Source: Vibrio maritimus
GTDB lineage: Bacteria; Pseudomonadota; Gammaproteobacteria; Enterobacterales; Vibrionaceae
Direction: 5' to 3'
Assembly: GCF_021441885.1 (NCBI RefSeq)
Contig: NZ_CP090438.1
Span: 806,001-870,000 of the forward strand
DNA: 64,000 nt
Part shown: positions 47,193 to 56,589 of the stretch, one piece after another
Layout: the number at the start of each line of letters is the position of its first letter
Position numbering within the stretch: position 1 is the first letter of the stretch
Notes under the pieces: generated by a model
What the model was told of the DNA's origin: nothing
Database searches by the model: none
What the model saw: the letters and a program-made list of their open reading frames with translations, nothing else
Position numbers and translations under genes: made by a program

Positions 47193-47210
47193 TGTGCGAG
47201 ATCTCTCACA
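47193..47210. promoter_or_regulatory. UvrY/VarA (GacA-type) binding site upstream of csrB
   Basis: TGTGCGAGATCTCTCACA is a near-perfect palindrome matching the GacA/UvrY box TGTAAGAGATCTCTTACA. It lies about 170 bases before the csrB start, the usual position. Confidence 0.8.
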
Positions 47211-47335
47211 CGAGCTGTGAGATAAAGAGAAAAGATCGCCAGAAATTTGGAAGAAAAAATAATTAAGTATATGTTTAATATGGAAATTAACCTTATTTTA
47301 ACAGTGTCGATGCAAAAAAAATTGTATTGGGTAGA

Positions 47336-47363
47336 TTGTCCAGAATCGCCATTAGGGTAAATT
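47336..47363 (+). promoter_or_regulatory. Putative csrB promoter
   Basis: TTGTCC (47336-47341) and TAAATT (47358-47363) are 16 bases apart; the start would be near 47370. Confidence 0.5.
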
Positions 47364-47369
47364 AGAACC

Positions 47370-47768
47370 TGTCGGAAGGATGCTGACACGGAACAGGAAT
47401 GACATTGGAAGGTCATCTTCAGGAAGAAGATTTGGTTACCAAGGGAAACGTAACCAGCAAGGAAGTTAGGATAGCGCGGGAAGCGAACAATCATCAGGAC
47501 GGTGATTTTTAAGGAAATGGACACGCTCAGGAAGAGTGCAGGAACCCCATCAGGATGATGGTCAAGGACACCGCTCAAGGAACAAGTGAAGCGAGCTGAC
47601 TGGGATGGTTAGCGTCATTGGATGAGATGGACACCGCTAGGACGGCGACGAATGGATATAGCTGAAGGATTCAGCCACTATTACGGATGATGCATGGAGC
47701 ATTTTTAGTAGCCGGACTGCTGCGAGTAAGACTATAGCCCCAATACGCAAGTGTTGGGGCTTTTCTTA
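47370..47768 (+). ncRNA. csrB: CsrB-family carbon storage regulatory RNA
   Basis: This roughly 400-base transcript contains about 27 GGA triplets, many as AGGA or GGAA in short hairpin loops, such as GCTCAGGAAGAGT and CATCAGGATGATG. It ends in an intrinsic terminator. Such RNAs bind many CsrA dimers and relieve CsrA repression. A UvrY/VarA box and a promoter lie upstream. Both strands lack a believable protein here. Vibrios often have several Csr RNAs; this could be any one of them. Confidence 0.92.
47736..47767 (+). terminator. csrB terminator
   Basis: AGCCCCAATAC-GCAA-GTGTTGGGGCTTTTCTT; a stem of about 10 pairs with a T-rich tail. Confidence 0.9.
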
Positions 47769-47882
47769 TTTATAAACCCTAACTTTCATACTTCTCATGC
47801 AAGTGTCGCACTTAATCTAAAGAACACAGAGTCTAAAGCCTATGTCAGGTTACTTGGGTATTTAGTTACGAAAAGGAAGTCA

Positions 47883-48461
47883 ATGACAATAGTTACTCGC
47901 AGAACCATTCTCGTCCCCTATACCGACTATTTAGAGTCGGATTTTCTGATGCTTAACGTGTGCGCGAAAAATCGTAAACACATGAATGGTCCTCATACCT
48001 TAGCCACTGCGCGCCAATTGTTTCAATCCATACTGAGCGATTCAAAGTTCTATGCGATGGCGGCACTGGATCTGCGTACGCGCGATTATATGGGGCATAT
48101 TTTCATTGAGCGTGGAGCGGAAGGTGAAGGAGAGATAGGCTATATCTTTGATAAGCAATACTGGAACAAAGGGATTGCAACAGAGGTATTAAGAGCGTTT
48201 ATTCCCGATGCTGTTCATACATTAGGACTTAAGAGGCTTGAAGCGAACGTCGATACTGACCACGCTTCTTCGATTCGATTGCTAAGTAAACTCGGGTTTG
48301 AGCAGTACGGACAAGCGGAAGATGAGCATGGTCCGTACTATCAGTTCCAATCTACATTCGGTGTGCCGGAAAGTGAAAATTCAGCACATGGAAGCCTTTC
48401 ATCACCAGCTTTCCTTGATAATAGTCATCACCAAGCGCTGAAAACTCAAACTCATAAATAG
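47883..48461 (+). CDS. GNAT family N-acetyltransferase (RimJ/RimL-like)
   Basis: This 192-residue protein has EIGYIFDKQYWNKGIATEVL, the acetyl-CoA-binding and motif A region of RimJ/RimL-type acetyltransferases, then RLEANVDTDHASSIRLLSKLGF. I chose ATG 47883 because AAGGAA precedes it; longer frames run back into the csrB terminator. The last roughly 35 residues look poorly conserved and overlap the DUF3301 gene on the other strand by 110 bases. The substrate is unknown. Confidence 0.88.
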   Translation: MTIVTRRTILVPYTDYLESDFLMLNVCAKNRKHMNGPHTLATARQLFQSILSDSKFYAMAALDLRTRDYMGHIFIERGAEGEGEIGYIFDKQYWNKGIATEVLRAFIPDAVHTLGLKRLEANVDTDHASSIRLLSKLGFEQYGQAEDEHGPYYQFQSTFGVPESENSAHGSLSSPAFLDNSHHQALKTQTHK

Positions 48462-48651
48462 TATGCCAACCGAATCGGCCGTTGGCATCTCTTAGCCTGT
48501 GAGCGCCAAACGAGACGCTCAACATTTGCAGATCTAACTCCTTACAGCGACGTGTCACCGCCGCCTTGGCAATCTCAGATTGACGCCGCTGCTGCCAAAA
48601 TACAAAGCAGAACATACTCAGCGCCAATATCATCAAAAGATTATCGATCAT
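48352..48651 (-). CDS. DUF3301 family protein
   Basis: This 99-residue protein has an N-terminal membrane helix (NLLMILALSMFCFVFW) followed by a basic region and a beta-rich domain (YEFEFSALGDDYYQGKLVMKG) typical of DUF3301. It lies just after the DUF3549 gene. Its 3' end overlaps the GNAT gene by 110 bases. Function is unknown. Confidence 0.85.
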   Translation of the reverse strand: MIDNLLMILALSMFCFVFWQQRRQSEIAKAAVTRRCKELDLQMLSVSFGAHRLRDANGRFGWHTIYEFEFSALGDDYYQGKLVMKGFHVLNFHFPAHRM

Positions 48652-48660
48652 TTCACCTTC

Positions 48661-49710
48661 CTAGTGAGTTTTTCCTTGTGTCGCTGCCTGTTGCAGCGCG
48701 ACCAGTGCGTTAGCGAGCTCGGGTGATGGGCTAGAGTGCAGCAATGGCAGAAGCACCAAACGCAGGCTCGGCATCATCACCAGATCGGCAAATAACTGAT
48801 TAAACAAGCCTTGGTTACCCGTTTGTGCTAAACGTACCAAGAACTTCTCGGCTATGGCTGGAGTAGTCAGAGGCTGCCACGCACGACCTGCAATGGCGAT
48901 CAGCACTTCTTGATGACTCAAACGCGCACTGGCCAAAATCTCAGTCACCAATGACTCAAGTTGCTCTGGTTTGCCTCCCGATAGCGCGCGAGCATAAGCC
49001 GCTAATAAGAACAGATCCGGCTCATCGGACTCACATTCAAATTGAGCAAGTTCGCGCAGCGTTGTAGAGAGCTTTTCTGGCAACGCCACATGTTCAAGTG
49101 CGCCAAGTAGAGCATAGCGGGGCTCGCTCGCAAGGTGACGTAAACTAGTGCGGAACAAACGGCCATTTTCTTCTTGCCCAAGCCTCGCTGCCATATCCGT
49201 GATGCCTTGCAGTCCAACCGTTTGCCAGTTATCCCAGCCTAGGTCGCCACGGAAGTAGTCACGTGCATGCTGATAGTATTGGCTGGTGGTCAGATCCAAT
49301 TCTGCTCTCAATAGGCTATGGAAGACGGCTAACTTGTCGTCTGTTGGCTTAAACGTAAATGGGTTGTTTGAGAGCTTTTGTTGTTGCTCTTCATTCATCT
49401 CTTTACCAAGACGCGTCCCCATTGCTTCCAGAACGTATTTTAGAAACTGGCCGACATCGCCTTGGCTTAGCAAACCACGTTCATCAAGCTGGAACTTAAG
49501 GAACCAAATCCAAGGCTGTTTCTCTTCATTCCAGTAGGCGATGGCAAACTGAGCCTGTCTTTGAATCGGATACGGGTAGGGCTGACTGGCACGCTCAACG
49601 GCGGCGAACTGTTCATTATCAATCAGTTGTACGCGTCGAGAGATATCGTAAATATGATATTGGCAGCCACTGTTGACCAACAGATCCGTCAAAGTATGAA
49701 TGGTTTCCAT
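48661..49710 (-). CDS. DUF3549 family protein
   Basis: This 349-residue protein begins METIHTLTDLLVNSGCQYHI. I recognise DUF3549, a vibrio/gammaproteobacterial family. It has no signal peptide and is mainly helical. AGGAA lies 8 bases upstream of ATG 49708-49710; a longer in-frame start at 49794 is less supported. It is probably an operon partner of the DUF3301 gene. Confidence 0.85.
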   Translation of the reverse strand: METIHTLTDLLVNSGCQYHIYDISRRVQLIDNEQFAAVERASQPYPYPIQRQAQFAIAYWNEEKQPWIWFLKFQLDERGLLSQGDVGQFLKYVLEAMGTRLGKEMNEEQQQKLSNNPFTFKPTDDKLAVFHSLLRAELDLTTSQYYQHARDYFRGDLGWDNWQTVGLQGITDMAARLGQEENGRLFRTSLRHLASEPRYALLGALEHVALPEKLSTTLRELAQFECESDEPDLFLLAAYARALSGGKPEQLESLVTEILASARLSHQEVLIAIAGRAWQPLTTPAIAEKFLVRLAQTGNQGLFNQLFADLVMMPSLRLVLLPLLHSSPSPELANALVALQQAATQGKTH

Positions 49711-49844
49711 GGAGGGGTTCCTAGTACGGTTTGGGTATAGAACAATAAATGGTATTCTATCGCCAATTTTCAAGTCATTAACGAGCATTTTCAATACCGA
49801 TAAGTGAAAGTCGTGAATTTGTTCGTCTCGATCCCCATAGAATT

Positions 49845-50141
49845 ATGAAGTTATTACTTATTGAGCTGAAACAGCTGCTTAAAAAGCACTCACTGTGGCA
49901 ACAGCAATCCCCAGATGTGGCAGCACTGAGCAGTCAACAACCGTTTGCCGTAGACACATTGGAGCCTCACGAATGGCTGCAATGGATTTTTATTGAACGC
50001 ATGGAAGTGCTGCTCCAATCGGGAAGTGACTTGCCCAAGGGTTTTGAGATCACCCCTTACTTCGAAGAAGTTTGGAAGCAGCGCAGTGAACTGAATGAGA
50101 TCTTATTGGTGTTAAAGCAGATAGATGAGGCAGCAAAATGA
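49845..50141 (+). CDS. yqcC: YqcC family protein (DUF446)
   Basis: This 98-residue protein contains QPFAVDTLEPHEWLQWIFIERM, the conserved core of YqcC. It overlaps truC by 4 bases, the usual pairing in enterics. It is a helical protein of unknown function. Confidence 0.9.
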   Translation: MKLLLIELKQLLKKHSLWQQQSPDVAALSSQQPFAVDTLEPHEWLQWIFIERMEVLLQSGSDLPKGFEITPYFEEVWKQRSELNEILLVLKQIDEAAK

Positions 50142-50923
50142 GTGGATCCATTGAATCGGTTCAAGAAGAAACTCAAATAGAGCCTCTTGAAATCGTGTAT
50201 CGCGATGACTATCTGATTGCCGTCAATAAGCCTGCTGGTATGTTAGTGCATCGCTCATGGCTCGATAAGAATGAAACTCGATTTGTGATGCAGACCTTAC
50301 GCGATCAGATAGGGCAGCACGTTTTTCCTTTGCACCGTTTAGATAGGCCAACGTCAGGCGTGTTGCTATTCGCTTTATCAAGTGAAATCGCCTCAAAAGC
50401 GATGCCAATGTTTGCTGAGCACAATATCCAGAAGACCTATCATGCGATTGTCCGCGGCTGGATTGAAGAAGGGGATGTGTTGGATTACGCGCTTAAGGTT
50501 GAGCTGGATAAGATCGCCGATAAATTTGCTGATAAAGACAAAGAAGCACAGCCAGCCGTCACCGCTTATGAGCCGCTTGCCAAGGTTGAGGTTCCTCACT
50601 CAACAGGGCGCTTCCCAACCAGTCGATACTGTCTAATGGAGATGAAGCCAAAAACAGGTCGAAAGCACCAGCTACGTCGCCATATGCACCACTTGAGTCA
50701 TCCGATTATCGGTGACACTACTCATGGTGATGGCAGACACAATCGTTTGTTCCGCGACCATTATGACGCGCGTCGATTGCTCTTGCACGCGTCTTGTCTT
50801 GAGTTCGAACACCCAATTACGCAAGAGCCGGTAGTCATCAAAGCGAGTTTCGATTCCGTGTGGCGCAGCTTGGTTCGCGAATTTGATTGGCAAGAGTGTG
50901 ACGCCATCCAAGATTACACCTAA
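50138..50923 (+). CDS. truC: tRNA pseudouridine-65 synthase TruC
   Basis: TruC makes pseudouridine at position 65 of tRNA. The catalytic motif HRLDRPTSGVL contains the active-site Asp near residue 67. RRLLLHASCLEFEHP is typical of the RluA/TruC group. Length is 261 residues. It is translationally coupled to yqcC. Confidence 0.93.
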   Translation: MSGSIESVQEETQIEPLEIVYRDDYLIAVNKPAGMLVHRSWLDKNETRFVMQTLRDQIGQHVFPLHRLDRPTSGVLLFALSSEIASKAMPMFAEHNIQKTYHAIVRGWIEEGDVLDYALKVELDKIADKFADKDKEAQPAVTAYEPLAKVEVPHSTGRFPTSRYCLMEMKPKTGRKHQLRRHMHHLSHPIIGDTTHGDGRHNRLFRDHYDARRLLLHASCLEFEHPITQEPVVIKASFDSVWRSLVREFDWQECDAIQDYT

Positions 50924-51005
50924 TTGCGTTACCTGACTGGTCAAATAGTAGATTTCTTAATAGGTTAAATTTCGCTAAACTGTGGTCTAAACCATAGGAG
51001 GTGTT

Positions 51006-51455
51006 ATGCATTGTCCATTTTGTTCTGAAAATGACACAAAGGTCATCGATTCCAGACTGGTCGCTGATGGCCATCAGGTGCGTCGTCGCCGCCAATGCTT
51101 GGCGTGTAATGAACGTTTCACCACCTTTGAGAGTGCTGAACTCGTGATGCCAAAAGTGATCAAATCCAATGGTAACCGAGAGCCTTTTAACAAAGATAAA
51201 ATGGTAGGTGGCATTCAGCGTGCTCTAGAGAAACGCCCAGTGAGCGCTGACTCTATTGAACTGGCCATCAGCCACATTGAATCTCAGCTTCGTGCCACGG
51301 GTGAGCGCGAAGTGCCGAGTGAGATGATTGGTAACTTAGTGATGACTCAACTGAAAGAGTTAGACAAGGTCGCCTATATTCGCTTTGCATCCGTATACCG
51401 TAGTTTTGAAGACATTCGCGAGTTCGGTGAAGAGATCGCTCGCTTAGAAGATTAA
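51006..51455 (+). CDS. nrdR: Ribonucleotide reductase repressor NrdR
   Basis: NrdR represses ribonucleotide reductase genes according to ATP/dATP. A zinc ribbon (CPFC at 3-6, CLAC at about 31-34) precedes an ATP-cone domain ([19 protein letters not shown]). Length (149) is standard. A near-perfect AGGAGGTG ribosome binding site is present. It precedes the rib genes. Confidence 0.97.
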   Translation: MHCPFCSENDTKVIDSRLVADGHQVRRRRQCLACNERFTTFESAELVMPKVIKSNGNREPFNKDKMVGGIQRALEKRPVSADSIELAISHIESQLRATGEREVPSEMIGNLVMTQLKELDKVAYIRFASVYRSFEDIREFGEEIARLED

Positions 51456-51490
51456 CGGTTTACCCCACTCAACGATAGGTATGGATCACT

Positions 51491-52600
51491 ATGAGTCAGT
51501 TTAGCGCTATCGACCATCAAATGATGAGTTTAGCGATAGACCTTGCGAGAAAAGGACGCTTTACCACAGCGCCAAATCCTAACGTGGGCTGCGTGATTAC
51601 GCTCGGCGATGAGATTGTCGGTCACGGCTACCATAAAAAAGCCGGTGAGCCACATGCCGAAGTGCATGCGATGCGTATGGCTGGTGACAAAGCCAAAGGT
51701 GCAACGGCCTATGTAACCTTAGAGCCTTGCTCACACTATGGTCGCACACCACCTTGTGCCGAAGGTTTGATTAAAGCGGGCGTCGCGAAAGTGGTGTGCG
51801 CTATGTCTGATCCTAACCCACAAGTTGCGGGCCGAGGTTTTGCCATGCTTGAAGAAGCAGGTATTGAGGTGCACGTTGGCTTGCTTGAGCTAGATGCTCG
51901 TGCGCTCAACCCGGGTTTTCTCAAGAAGATGGAAACCCAGCGTCCCTTCGTTCAGCTAAAAATGGCAGCCAGCCTCGATGGTCAGACTGCACTTGCGAAT
52001 GGCAAAAGTCAGTGGATTACAGGGCCAGAAGCAAGAAAAGATGTGCAAGCATATCGAGCGCAAGCTGGCGCTATCCTATCAACGAGCAAAACCGTCATTG
52101 ACGATAATGCGTCGCTAAACGTTCGCTGGGATGAACTACCAAGCCAGGTAAAAGAGACGATAGAGCGAGAGGAGCTTCGCCAACCAACGCGTGTGATTTT
52201 GGACCGACATCATCAGCTCACCGAAGAACTGAAACTGTTTCAATCGACAGGTCCTATCATCCGAGTCGCTAATCAGGGTGGTGATCTTGATATCTCACTG
52301 ACTAGCGATGAGCAGCTTGATCTCGCGAAAACGCTAGACGCCTTGGCAGCGGTGCACCAGATTAATCATGTTTGGGTCGAAGCGGGTGCAACGCTGGCGA
52401 GTTCAATGATGCAAGCGCAACTTGTCGACGAGCTTATTGTTTATTTAGCGCCTAAGCTTATGGGTGCAGATGGTCGAGGACTGATCGGTGCGCTCGGTCT
52501 TGAAGAGATGCAAGACGTTATCGACCTCAATATTAAAGATATTCGTATGGTGGGCAAGGATATCCGTATCGTTGCTACGCCACAGCTAACAAAGAATTAG
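51491..52600 (+). CDS. ribD: Riboflavin deaminase/reductase RibD
   Basis: RibD is bifunctional. The N-terminal cytidine-deaminase-like domain has HAEVHA and PCSHYGRTPPC zinc ligands; the C-terminal reductase domain includes MAASLDGQTALANGKSQWIT. Length is 369 residues. ribE follows 3 bases later. Confidence 0.96.
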   Translation: MSQFSAIDHQMMSLAIDLARKGRFTTAPNPNVGCVITLGDEIVGHGYHKKAGEPHAEVHAMRMAGDKAKGATAYVTLEPCSHYGRTPPCAEGLIKAGVAKVVCAMSDPNPQVAGRGFAMLEEAGIEVHVGLLELDARALNPGFLKKMETQRPFVQLKMAASLDGQTALANGKSQWITGPEARKDVQAYRAQAGAILSTSKTVIDDNASLNVRWDELPSQVKETIEREELRQPTRVILDRHHQLTEELKLFQSTGPIIRVANQGGDLDISLTSDEQLDLAKTLDALAAVHQINHVWVEAGATLASSMMQAQLVDELIVYLAPKLMGADGRGLIGALGLEEMQDVIDLNIKDIRMVGKDIRIVATPQLTKN

Positions 52601-52603
52601 AAG

Positions 52604-53257
52604 ATGTTTACAGGAATTATAGAAGCCGTTGGCACGTTAAAAGCCATTACACCGAAAGGTGAAGATATCAGCGTGACTGTCGAAGTCGGCAAGCTGGACA
52701 TGGGCGATGTAAAGCTCGGCGATAGTATTGCTACCAATGGCGTTTGTCTGACGGTTACTGACTACTCAGAGACGAGTTATCACGCTGATTTGTCGGTAGA
52801 AACACTTAATAAAACCGGTTTTGCTGACTATCGTGTAGGCGATAAAGTAAACCTTGAGAAGGCGATGCTGCCAACAACTCGATTTGGTGGTCATATTGTA
52901 TCGGGACACGTCGATGGTGTCGGTGAGATTGTTGACCGACAACACGTGGGTCGCGCTATTGAGTTTTGGGTTCAAATGCCTTCTGAACTGAGTAAATATG
53001 TTGCGGAAAAAGGCTCCATTACTGTGGATGGTATTAGCCTGACCGTGAACGATTTGCGCAAAGATGCTTTTAAGCTCACCATAGTGCCACACACGACTGA
53101 AGAGACGACGATCGACCACTTCCAGGTAGGAAGAAAAGTCAATCTAGAGGTCGACGTTCTAGCGCGCTATATGGAGCGTTTACTCAATGCTCAGGCGCAA
53201 AGTGAGCCTGAATCTCGACTCACTATGGAATTCTTACAACAAAACGGTTTTGCGTAA
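52604..53257 (+). CDS. ribE: Riboflavin synthase alpha subunit RibE
   Basis: RibE (RibC in E. coli naming) dismutates two lumazines to riboflavin. The start [10 protein letters not shown] and the tandem lumazine-binding domains ([20 protein letters not shown] and [14 protein letters not shown]) are diagnostic. Length is 217 residues. Confidence 0.96.
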   Translation: MFTGIIEAVGTLKAITPKGEDISVTVEVGKLDMGDVKLGDSIATNGVCLTVTDYSETSYHADLSVETLNKTGFADYRVGDKVNLEKAMLPTTRFGGHIVSGHVDGVGEIVDRQHVGRAIEFWVQMPSELSKYVAEKGSITVDGISLTVNDLRKDAFKLTIVPHTTEETTIDHFQVGRKVNLEVDVLARYMERLLNAQAQSEPESRLTMEFLQQNGFA

Positions 53258-53303
53258 TATTGCCAAACCAATATAACAACGAGCGCAACAACAGGAACGT
53301 GAA

Positions 53304-54413
53304 ATGCCAATTAGTACGCCGCAAGAAATCATCGAAGATATTCGTTTAGGAAAAATGGTCATCCTTATGGATGATGAAGACCGTGAAAACGAAGGCGACC
53401 TTATTATGGCCGCTGAGCAGATTACCCCTGAAGCCATTAACTTTATGGCGACACACGGTCGTGGTCTCATCTGTTTAACTATGACCAAAGCGCGTTGTGA
53501 ATCATTGGGTCTGCCACCTATGGTGCAAGACAACAACGCTCAATACACCACAAACTTCACTGTGTCTATTGAGGCAGCCGAGGGCGTGACGACCGGTATC
53601 TCTGCCGCAGACCGCGCTCGCACCGTGCAAGCTGCTGTTGCTAAAGATGCAAAGGCTGCAGACCTTGTTCAGCCAGGTCATATCTTCCCACTTGCTGCGC
53701 AAGATGGTGGCGTTCTGACCCGTGCAGGTCACACTGAAGCGGGTTGTGACCTTGCTAAGCTTGCGGGCTTTGAGCCAGCGTCGGTGATCGTTGAGATCCT
53801 AAACGACGATGGCACCATGGCGCGTCGCCCAGACCTTGAAGTGTTTGCTGAAAAACATGACATCAAGCTTGGCACGATTGCGGATCTAATCGAATACCGT
53901 AACAACAACGAGACCACCATTGAGCGCGTTGCAGCATGTCATTTGCCAACTGAGTTTGGTGAGTTCGAGCTTGTTACTTATCGTGACACGATCGACAACC
54001 AAATCCACTATGCGATGTGTGCAGGAGATTTGACAGCGAAAACGCCGTTAGTCCGTGTTCACTTGCAAGACACATTCACCGATATTCTGCGCTCAAACCG
54101 TAACTCTGACCGCAGCTGGACGCTAGATAAAGCGATGAAGCGTATTGGTGATGAAGGTGGTGTGTTGGTTATTCTTGGTAACGAAGAGAGTACTGAACTC
54201 CTGGTTCATAAAATCAAGATGTTTGAGCAGCAAGACAGCGGCACTGCGCCAACAATGGCGAAAAAGCAGGGCACATCACGTCGCGTAGGGGTTGGTTCGC
54301 AAATTCTGGCTGATCTCGGCGTCCACGAAATGAAGCTATTGTCGTCGGCTGATAAAAAATACCACGCATTGGGTGGCTTCGGTCTGACAGTAACGGAATA
54401 CGTAACTGAGTAA
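53304..54413 (+). CDS. ribBA: DHBP synthase with degenerate GTP cyclohydrolase II domain (RibBA-type)
   Basis: The N-terminal 200 residues form 3,4-dihydroxy-2-butanone-4-phosphate synthase, with the acidic loop [11 protein letters not shown] and [13 protein letters not shown]. The C-terminal half aligns in outline with GTP cyclohydrolase II, but the zinc Cys motif is missing: VRVH is followed by [14 protein letters not shown] rather than a Cys-containing loop. The second activity is therefore probably lost, and a separate ribA is expected elsewhere in the genome. Confidence 0.94.
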   Translation: MPISTPQEIIEDIRLGKMVILMDDEDRENEGDLIMAAEQITPEAINFMATHGRGLICLTMTKARCESLGLPPMVQDNNAQYTTNFTVSIEAAEGVTTGISAADRARTVQAAVAKDAKAADLVQPGHIFPLAAQDGGVLTRAGHTEAGCDLAKLAGFEPASVIVEILNDDGTMARRPDLEVFAEKHDIKLGTIADLIEYRNNNETTIERVAACHLPTEFGEFELVTYRDTIDNQIHYAMCAGDLTAKTPLVRVHLQDTFTDILRSNRNSDRSWTLDKAMKRIGDEGGVLVILGNEESTELLVHKIKMFEQQDSGTAPTMAKKQGTSRRVGVGSQILADLGVHEMKLLSSADKKYHALGGFGLTVTEYVTE

Positions 54414-54419
54414 TTTATT

Positions 54420-54451
54420 AAGCCTTTGCTTCTGATAAGCAAAGGCTTTTT
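54420..54451 (+). terminator. Terminator after ribBA
   Basis: AAGCCTTTGCTT-CTGAT-AAGCAAAGGCTTTTTC; a 12-base perfect stem with a T-run. Confidence 0.9.
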
Positions 54452-54588
54452 CTCATTGAGTCCGCACCTCGTTTTTAAACGCTTTGCTAAAGCCTTGTTT
54501 GAGCAAAGTTAGCGGTAGATATTAATAAATGACTTGTGCTAGAATCCGTCGATTCTCGCGCGATGAACATAGTTTATAAGGAAAGCAT

Positions 54589-55059
54589 ATGAAAGTTATC
54601 GAGGGTGGCTTCCCAGCACCGAACGCAAAGATTGCTATTGTTATTTCTCGTTTCAATAGTTTTATCAATGAAAGCCTATTATCGGGTGCTATCGATACTT
54701 TGAAACGTCACGGTCAAGTGAGCGAAGACAACATCACGGTTGTACGCTGCCCAGGTGCAGTTGAGCTACCTCTTGTTGCTCAACGTGTTGCAAAAACAGG
54801 CAAGTTTGATGCAATCGTATCGCTAGGTACAGTCATTCGTGGCGGTACACCACATTTCGACTATGTTTGTAGTGAGTGTAATAAAGGTCTTGCACAAGTG
54901 TCTCTGGAATATAGCCTACCAGTAGCATTTGGTGTATTGACTGTTGATACCATCGATCAAGCTATCGAGCGTGCAGGAACCAAGGCTGGTAATAAAGGTG
55001 CAGAGGCTGCACTAAGCGCGCTTGAAATGATCAACGTTCTTTCTGAAATCGATTCCTAA
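54589..55059 (+). CDS. ribH: 6,7-dimethyl-8-ribityllumazine synthase RibH
   Basis: RibH condenses the pyrimidine and butanone phosphate intermediates into lumazine. [25 protein letters not shown] and [14 protein letters not shown] are diagnostic, the last bearing the catalytic His. Length is 156 residues. The stop codon overlaps the nusB start. Confidence 0.97.
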   Translation: MKVIEGGFPAPNAKIAIVISRFNSFINESLLSGAIDTLKRHGQVSEDNITVVRCPGAVELPLVAQRVAKTGKFDAIVSLGTVIRGGTPHFDYVCSECNKGLAQVSLEYSLPVAFGVLTVDTIDQAIERAGTKAGNKGAEAALSALEMINVLSEIDS

Positions 55060-55526
55060 TGGGGGCCAGTGTGAAACCAGCCGCACGTCGTAATGCACGT
55101 CAATTTGCTCTGCAAGCAATTTATTCTTGGCAAATTACTAAAGAAAATGTTGCCACTGTTGAAGAACAGTTCTTATCAGGTGGTAAGTATGATGAAGAAG
55201 AGCATCATGCTGCTGAGCCTGCATTGACTGCGCCAGAGACTGACGTTGTATATTTCCGTGACCTACTCACGGGTGTCGCGTTGAATCACACGGAACTAGA
55301 CAGCAAGCTACGTCCATTTGTTTCTCGTCCAATGCAAGATCTAGATATGATGGAACTCGCGCTACTTCGCCTAGCGATGTACGAGATGACAAGCCGTGAA
55401 GACGTACCTTACAAAGTGGTTATTAACGAAGCTATCGAACTTGCAAAAGTATTCGCAGCTGAAGACAGCCACAAATTCGTTAACGGTGTGCTAGATAAAG
55501 CCGCACCGCACGTTCGTAAGAAGTAA
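55059..55526 (+). CDS. nusB: Transcription antitermination protein NusB
   Basis: NusB acts in rRNA antitermination with Nus[21 protein letters not shown] and [20 protein letters not shown] are diagnostic. Length is 155 residues. The ATG overlaps the ribH stop; an in-frame GTG at 55071 preceded by GGGGG is an alternative start matching E. coli NusB. Confidence 0.96.
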   Translation: MGASVKPAARRNARQFALQAIYSWQITKENVATVEEQFLSGGKYDEEEHHAAEPALTAPETDVVYFRDLLTGVALNHTELDSKLRPFVSRPMQDLDMMELALLRLAMYEMTSREDVPYKVVINEAIELAKVFAAEDSHKFVNGVLDKAAPHVRKK

Positions 55527-55549
55527 CGAAACAAAGTTTGTCTATTCGT

Positions 55550-55579
55550 AAAAAGGTCAGCAATTTGCTGGCCTTTTTT
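55550..55579 (+). terminator. Terminator after nusB
   Basis: AAAAAGGTCAGCAATTTGCTGGCCTTTTTT-type stem with flanking A- and T-runs. Confidence 0.85.
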
Positions 55580-55617
55580 ATATACTCTTTCCACCTTTTC
55601 AGTACGAAATCGACACG

Positions 55618-56589
55618 ATGTCTGGTGAATTTAGCTTAATCGACAAGTACTTTGCTCATAAGCAGCAAAGCCGAAAGGACGTTGTCCTGGCTCAAGGCGA
55701 CGATTGCGCCATCGTTGCACCCTCAAACGGCTCCCACATTGCCATTAGCACTGATACTCTAGTTTCGGGTACTCACTTTCTCGCCGATGCGGATCCGGCA
55801 CATATCGCCCATAAAGCGCTTGCTTCCAATATTAGCGACCTTGTCGCAATGGGCGCCTCTCCGGCTTGGGTATCTATGGGCATCTCGCTTCCGGAGATGA
55901 ACGCGTCTTGGCTAGAGCGTTTCTCTTCTGCCTTCTTCAAGCTTGCGGATTACTACGGAATTCAATTAATCGGCGGAGATACCACGAGAGGACCATTGAC
56001 GATTACCCTGACAGTCCAAGGGCTAGTGCCAGAAGGCAAAGCGCTAACGAGACACGGTGCTGAATCTGGTGATTGGATATACGTGACCGGAAAGCTGGGC
56101 GATGCGAAAGCGGGTCTGGATGTGATTCTAGAGAAGAACATCAGCGGTGACCAAGAGCTTAATAGCGAACTGCAAAGACGCCATTTTGAAGCGACACCTC
56201 GTGTGCTCGCTGGTCTAGCGCTGCGCGATATTGCCTCATCCGCTATCGACATTTCAGATGGCCTTGTTTCTGACTTGGGACATATCCTTAAGCGTTCAAA
56301 CGTCGGCGCAAGATTGAATGTTGCTGAATTGCCGTTCTCAGATGAATTGGTGCGATTCGTCGGTGGAACGGAAGAAGCACAGCAATACGCATTAACCAGC
56401 GGTGAAGAGTACGAGCTATGCTTTACAGTGCCTGAAGCAAACCGTGGGCAGTTAGAAGTCGCGCTGAGTACCACGCCATTCACCTGTATTGGGCAGATCA
56501 CCGGGACTGGTCAGTTAGAACTGCATAACAATGACGCGCCAGTGAGCTGGCAACTTGATGGCTTCGATCATTTTAAGGGAAATCAATGA
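55618..56589 (+). CDS. thiL: Thiamine-monophosphate kinase ThiL
   Basis: ThiL phosphorylates thiamine monophosphate to thiamine pyrophosphate. The motifs AQGDDCAIV, SNISDLVAMGA and GGDTTRGP carry the metal-binding acids. Length is 323 residues. It overlaps pgpA by 4 bases, a common pairing downstream of nusB. Confidence 0.96.
   Translation: MSGEFSLIDKYFAHKQQSRKDVVLAQGDDCAIVAPSNGSHIAISTDTLVSGTHFLADADPAHIAHKALASNISDLVAMGASPAWVSMGISLPEMNASWLERFSSAFFKLADYYGIQLIGGDTTRGPLTITLTVQGLVPEGKALTRHGAESGDWIYVTGKLGDAKAGLDVILEKNISGDQELNSELQRRHFEATPRVLAGLALRDIASSAIDISDGLVSDLGHILKRSNVGARLNVAELPFSDELVRFVGGTEEAQQYALTSGEEYELCFTVPEANRGQLEVALSTTPFTCIGQITGTGQLELHNNDAPVSWQLDGFDHFKGNQ

Noticed and set aside
47150..47578. 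142-residue minus-strand ORF
   Set aside because: It lies opposite the UvrY box and the 5' half of the CsrB RNA and has an unlikely composition; explained as antisense of a non-coding gene.
55962..56501. 179-residue minus-strand ORF
   Set aside because: Lies entirely opposite thiL, whose motifs are clear; Ser/Pro/Arg-rich shadow translation.
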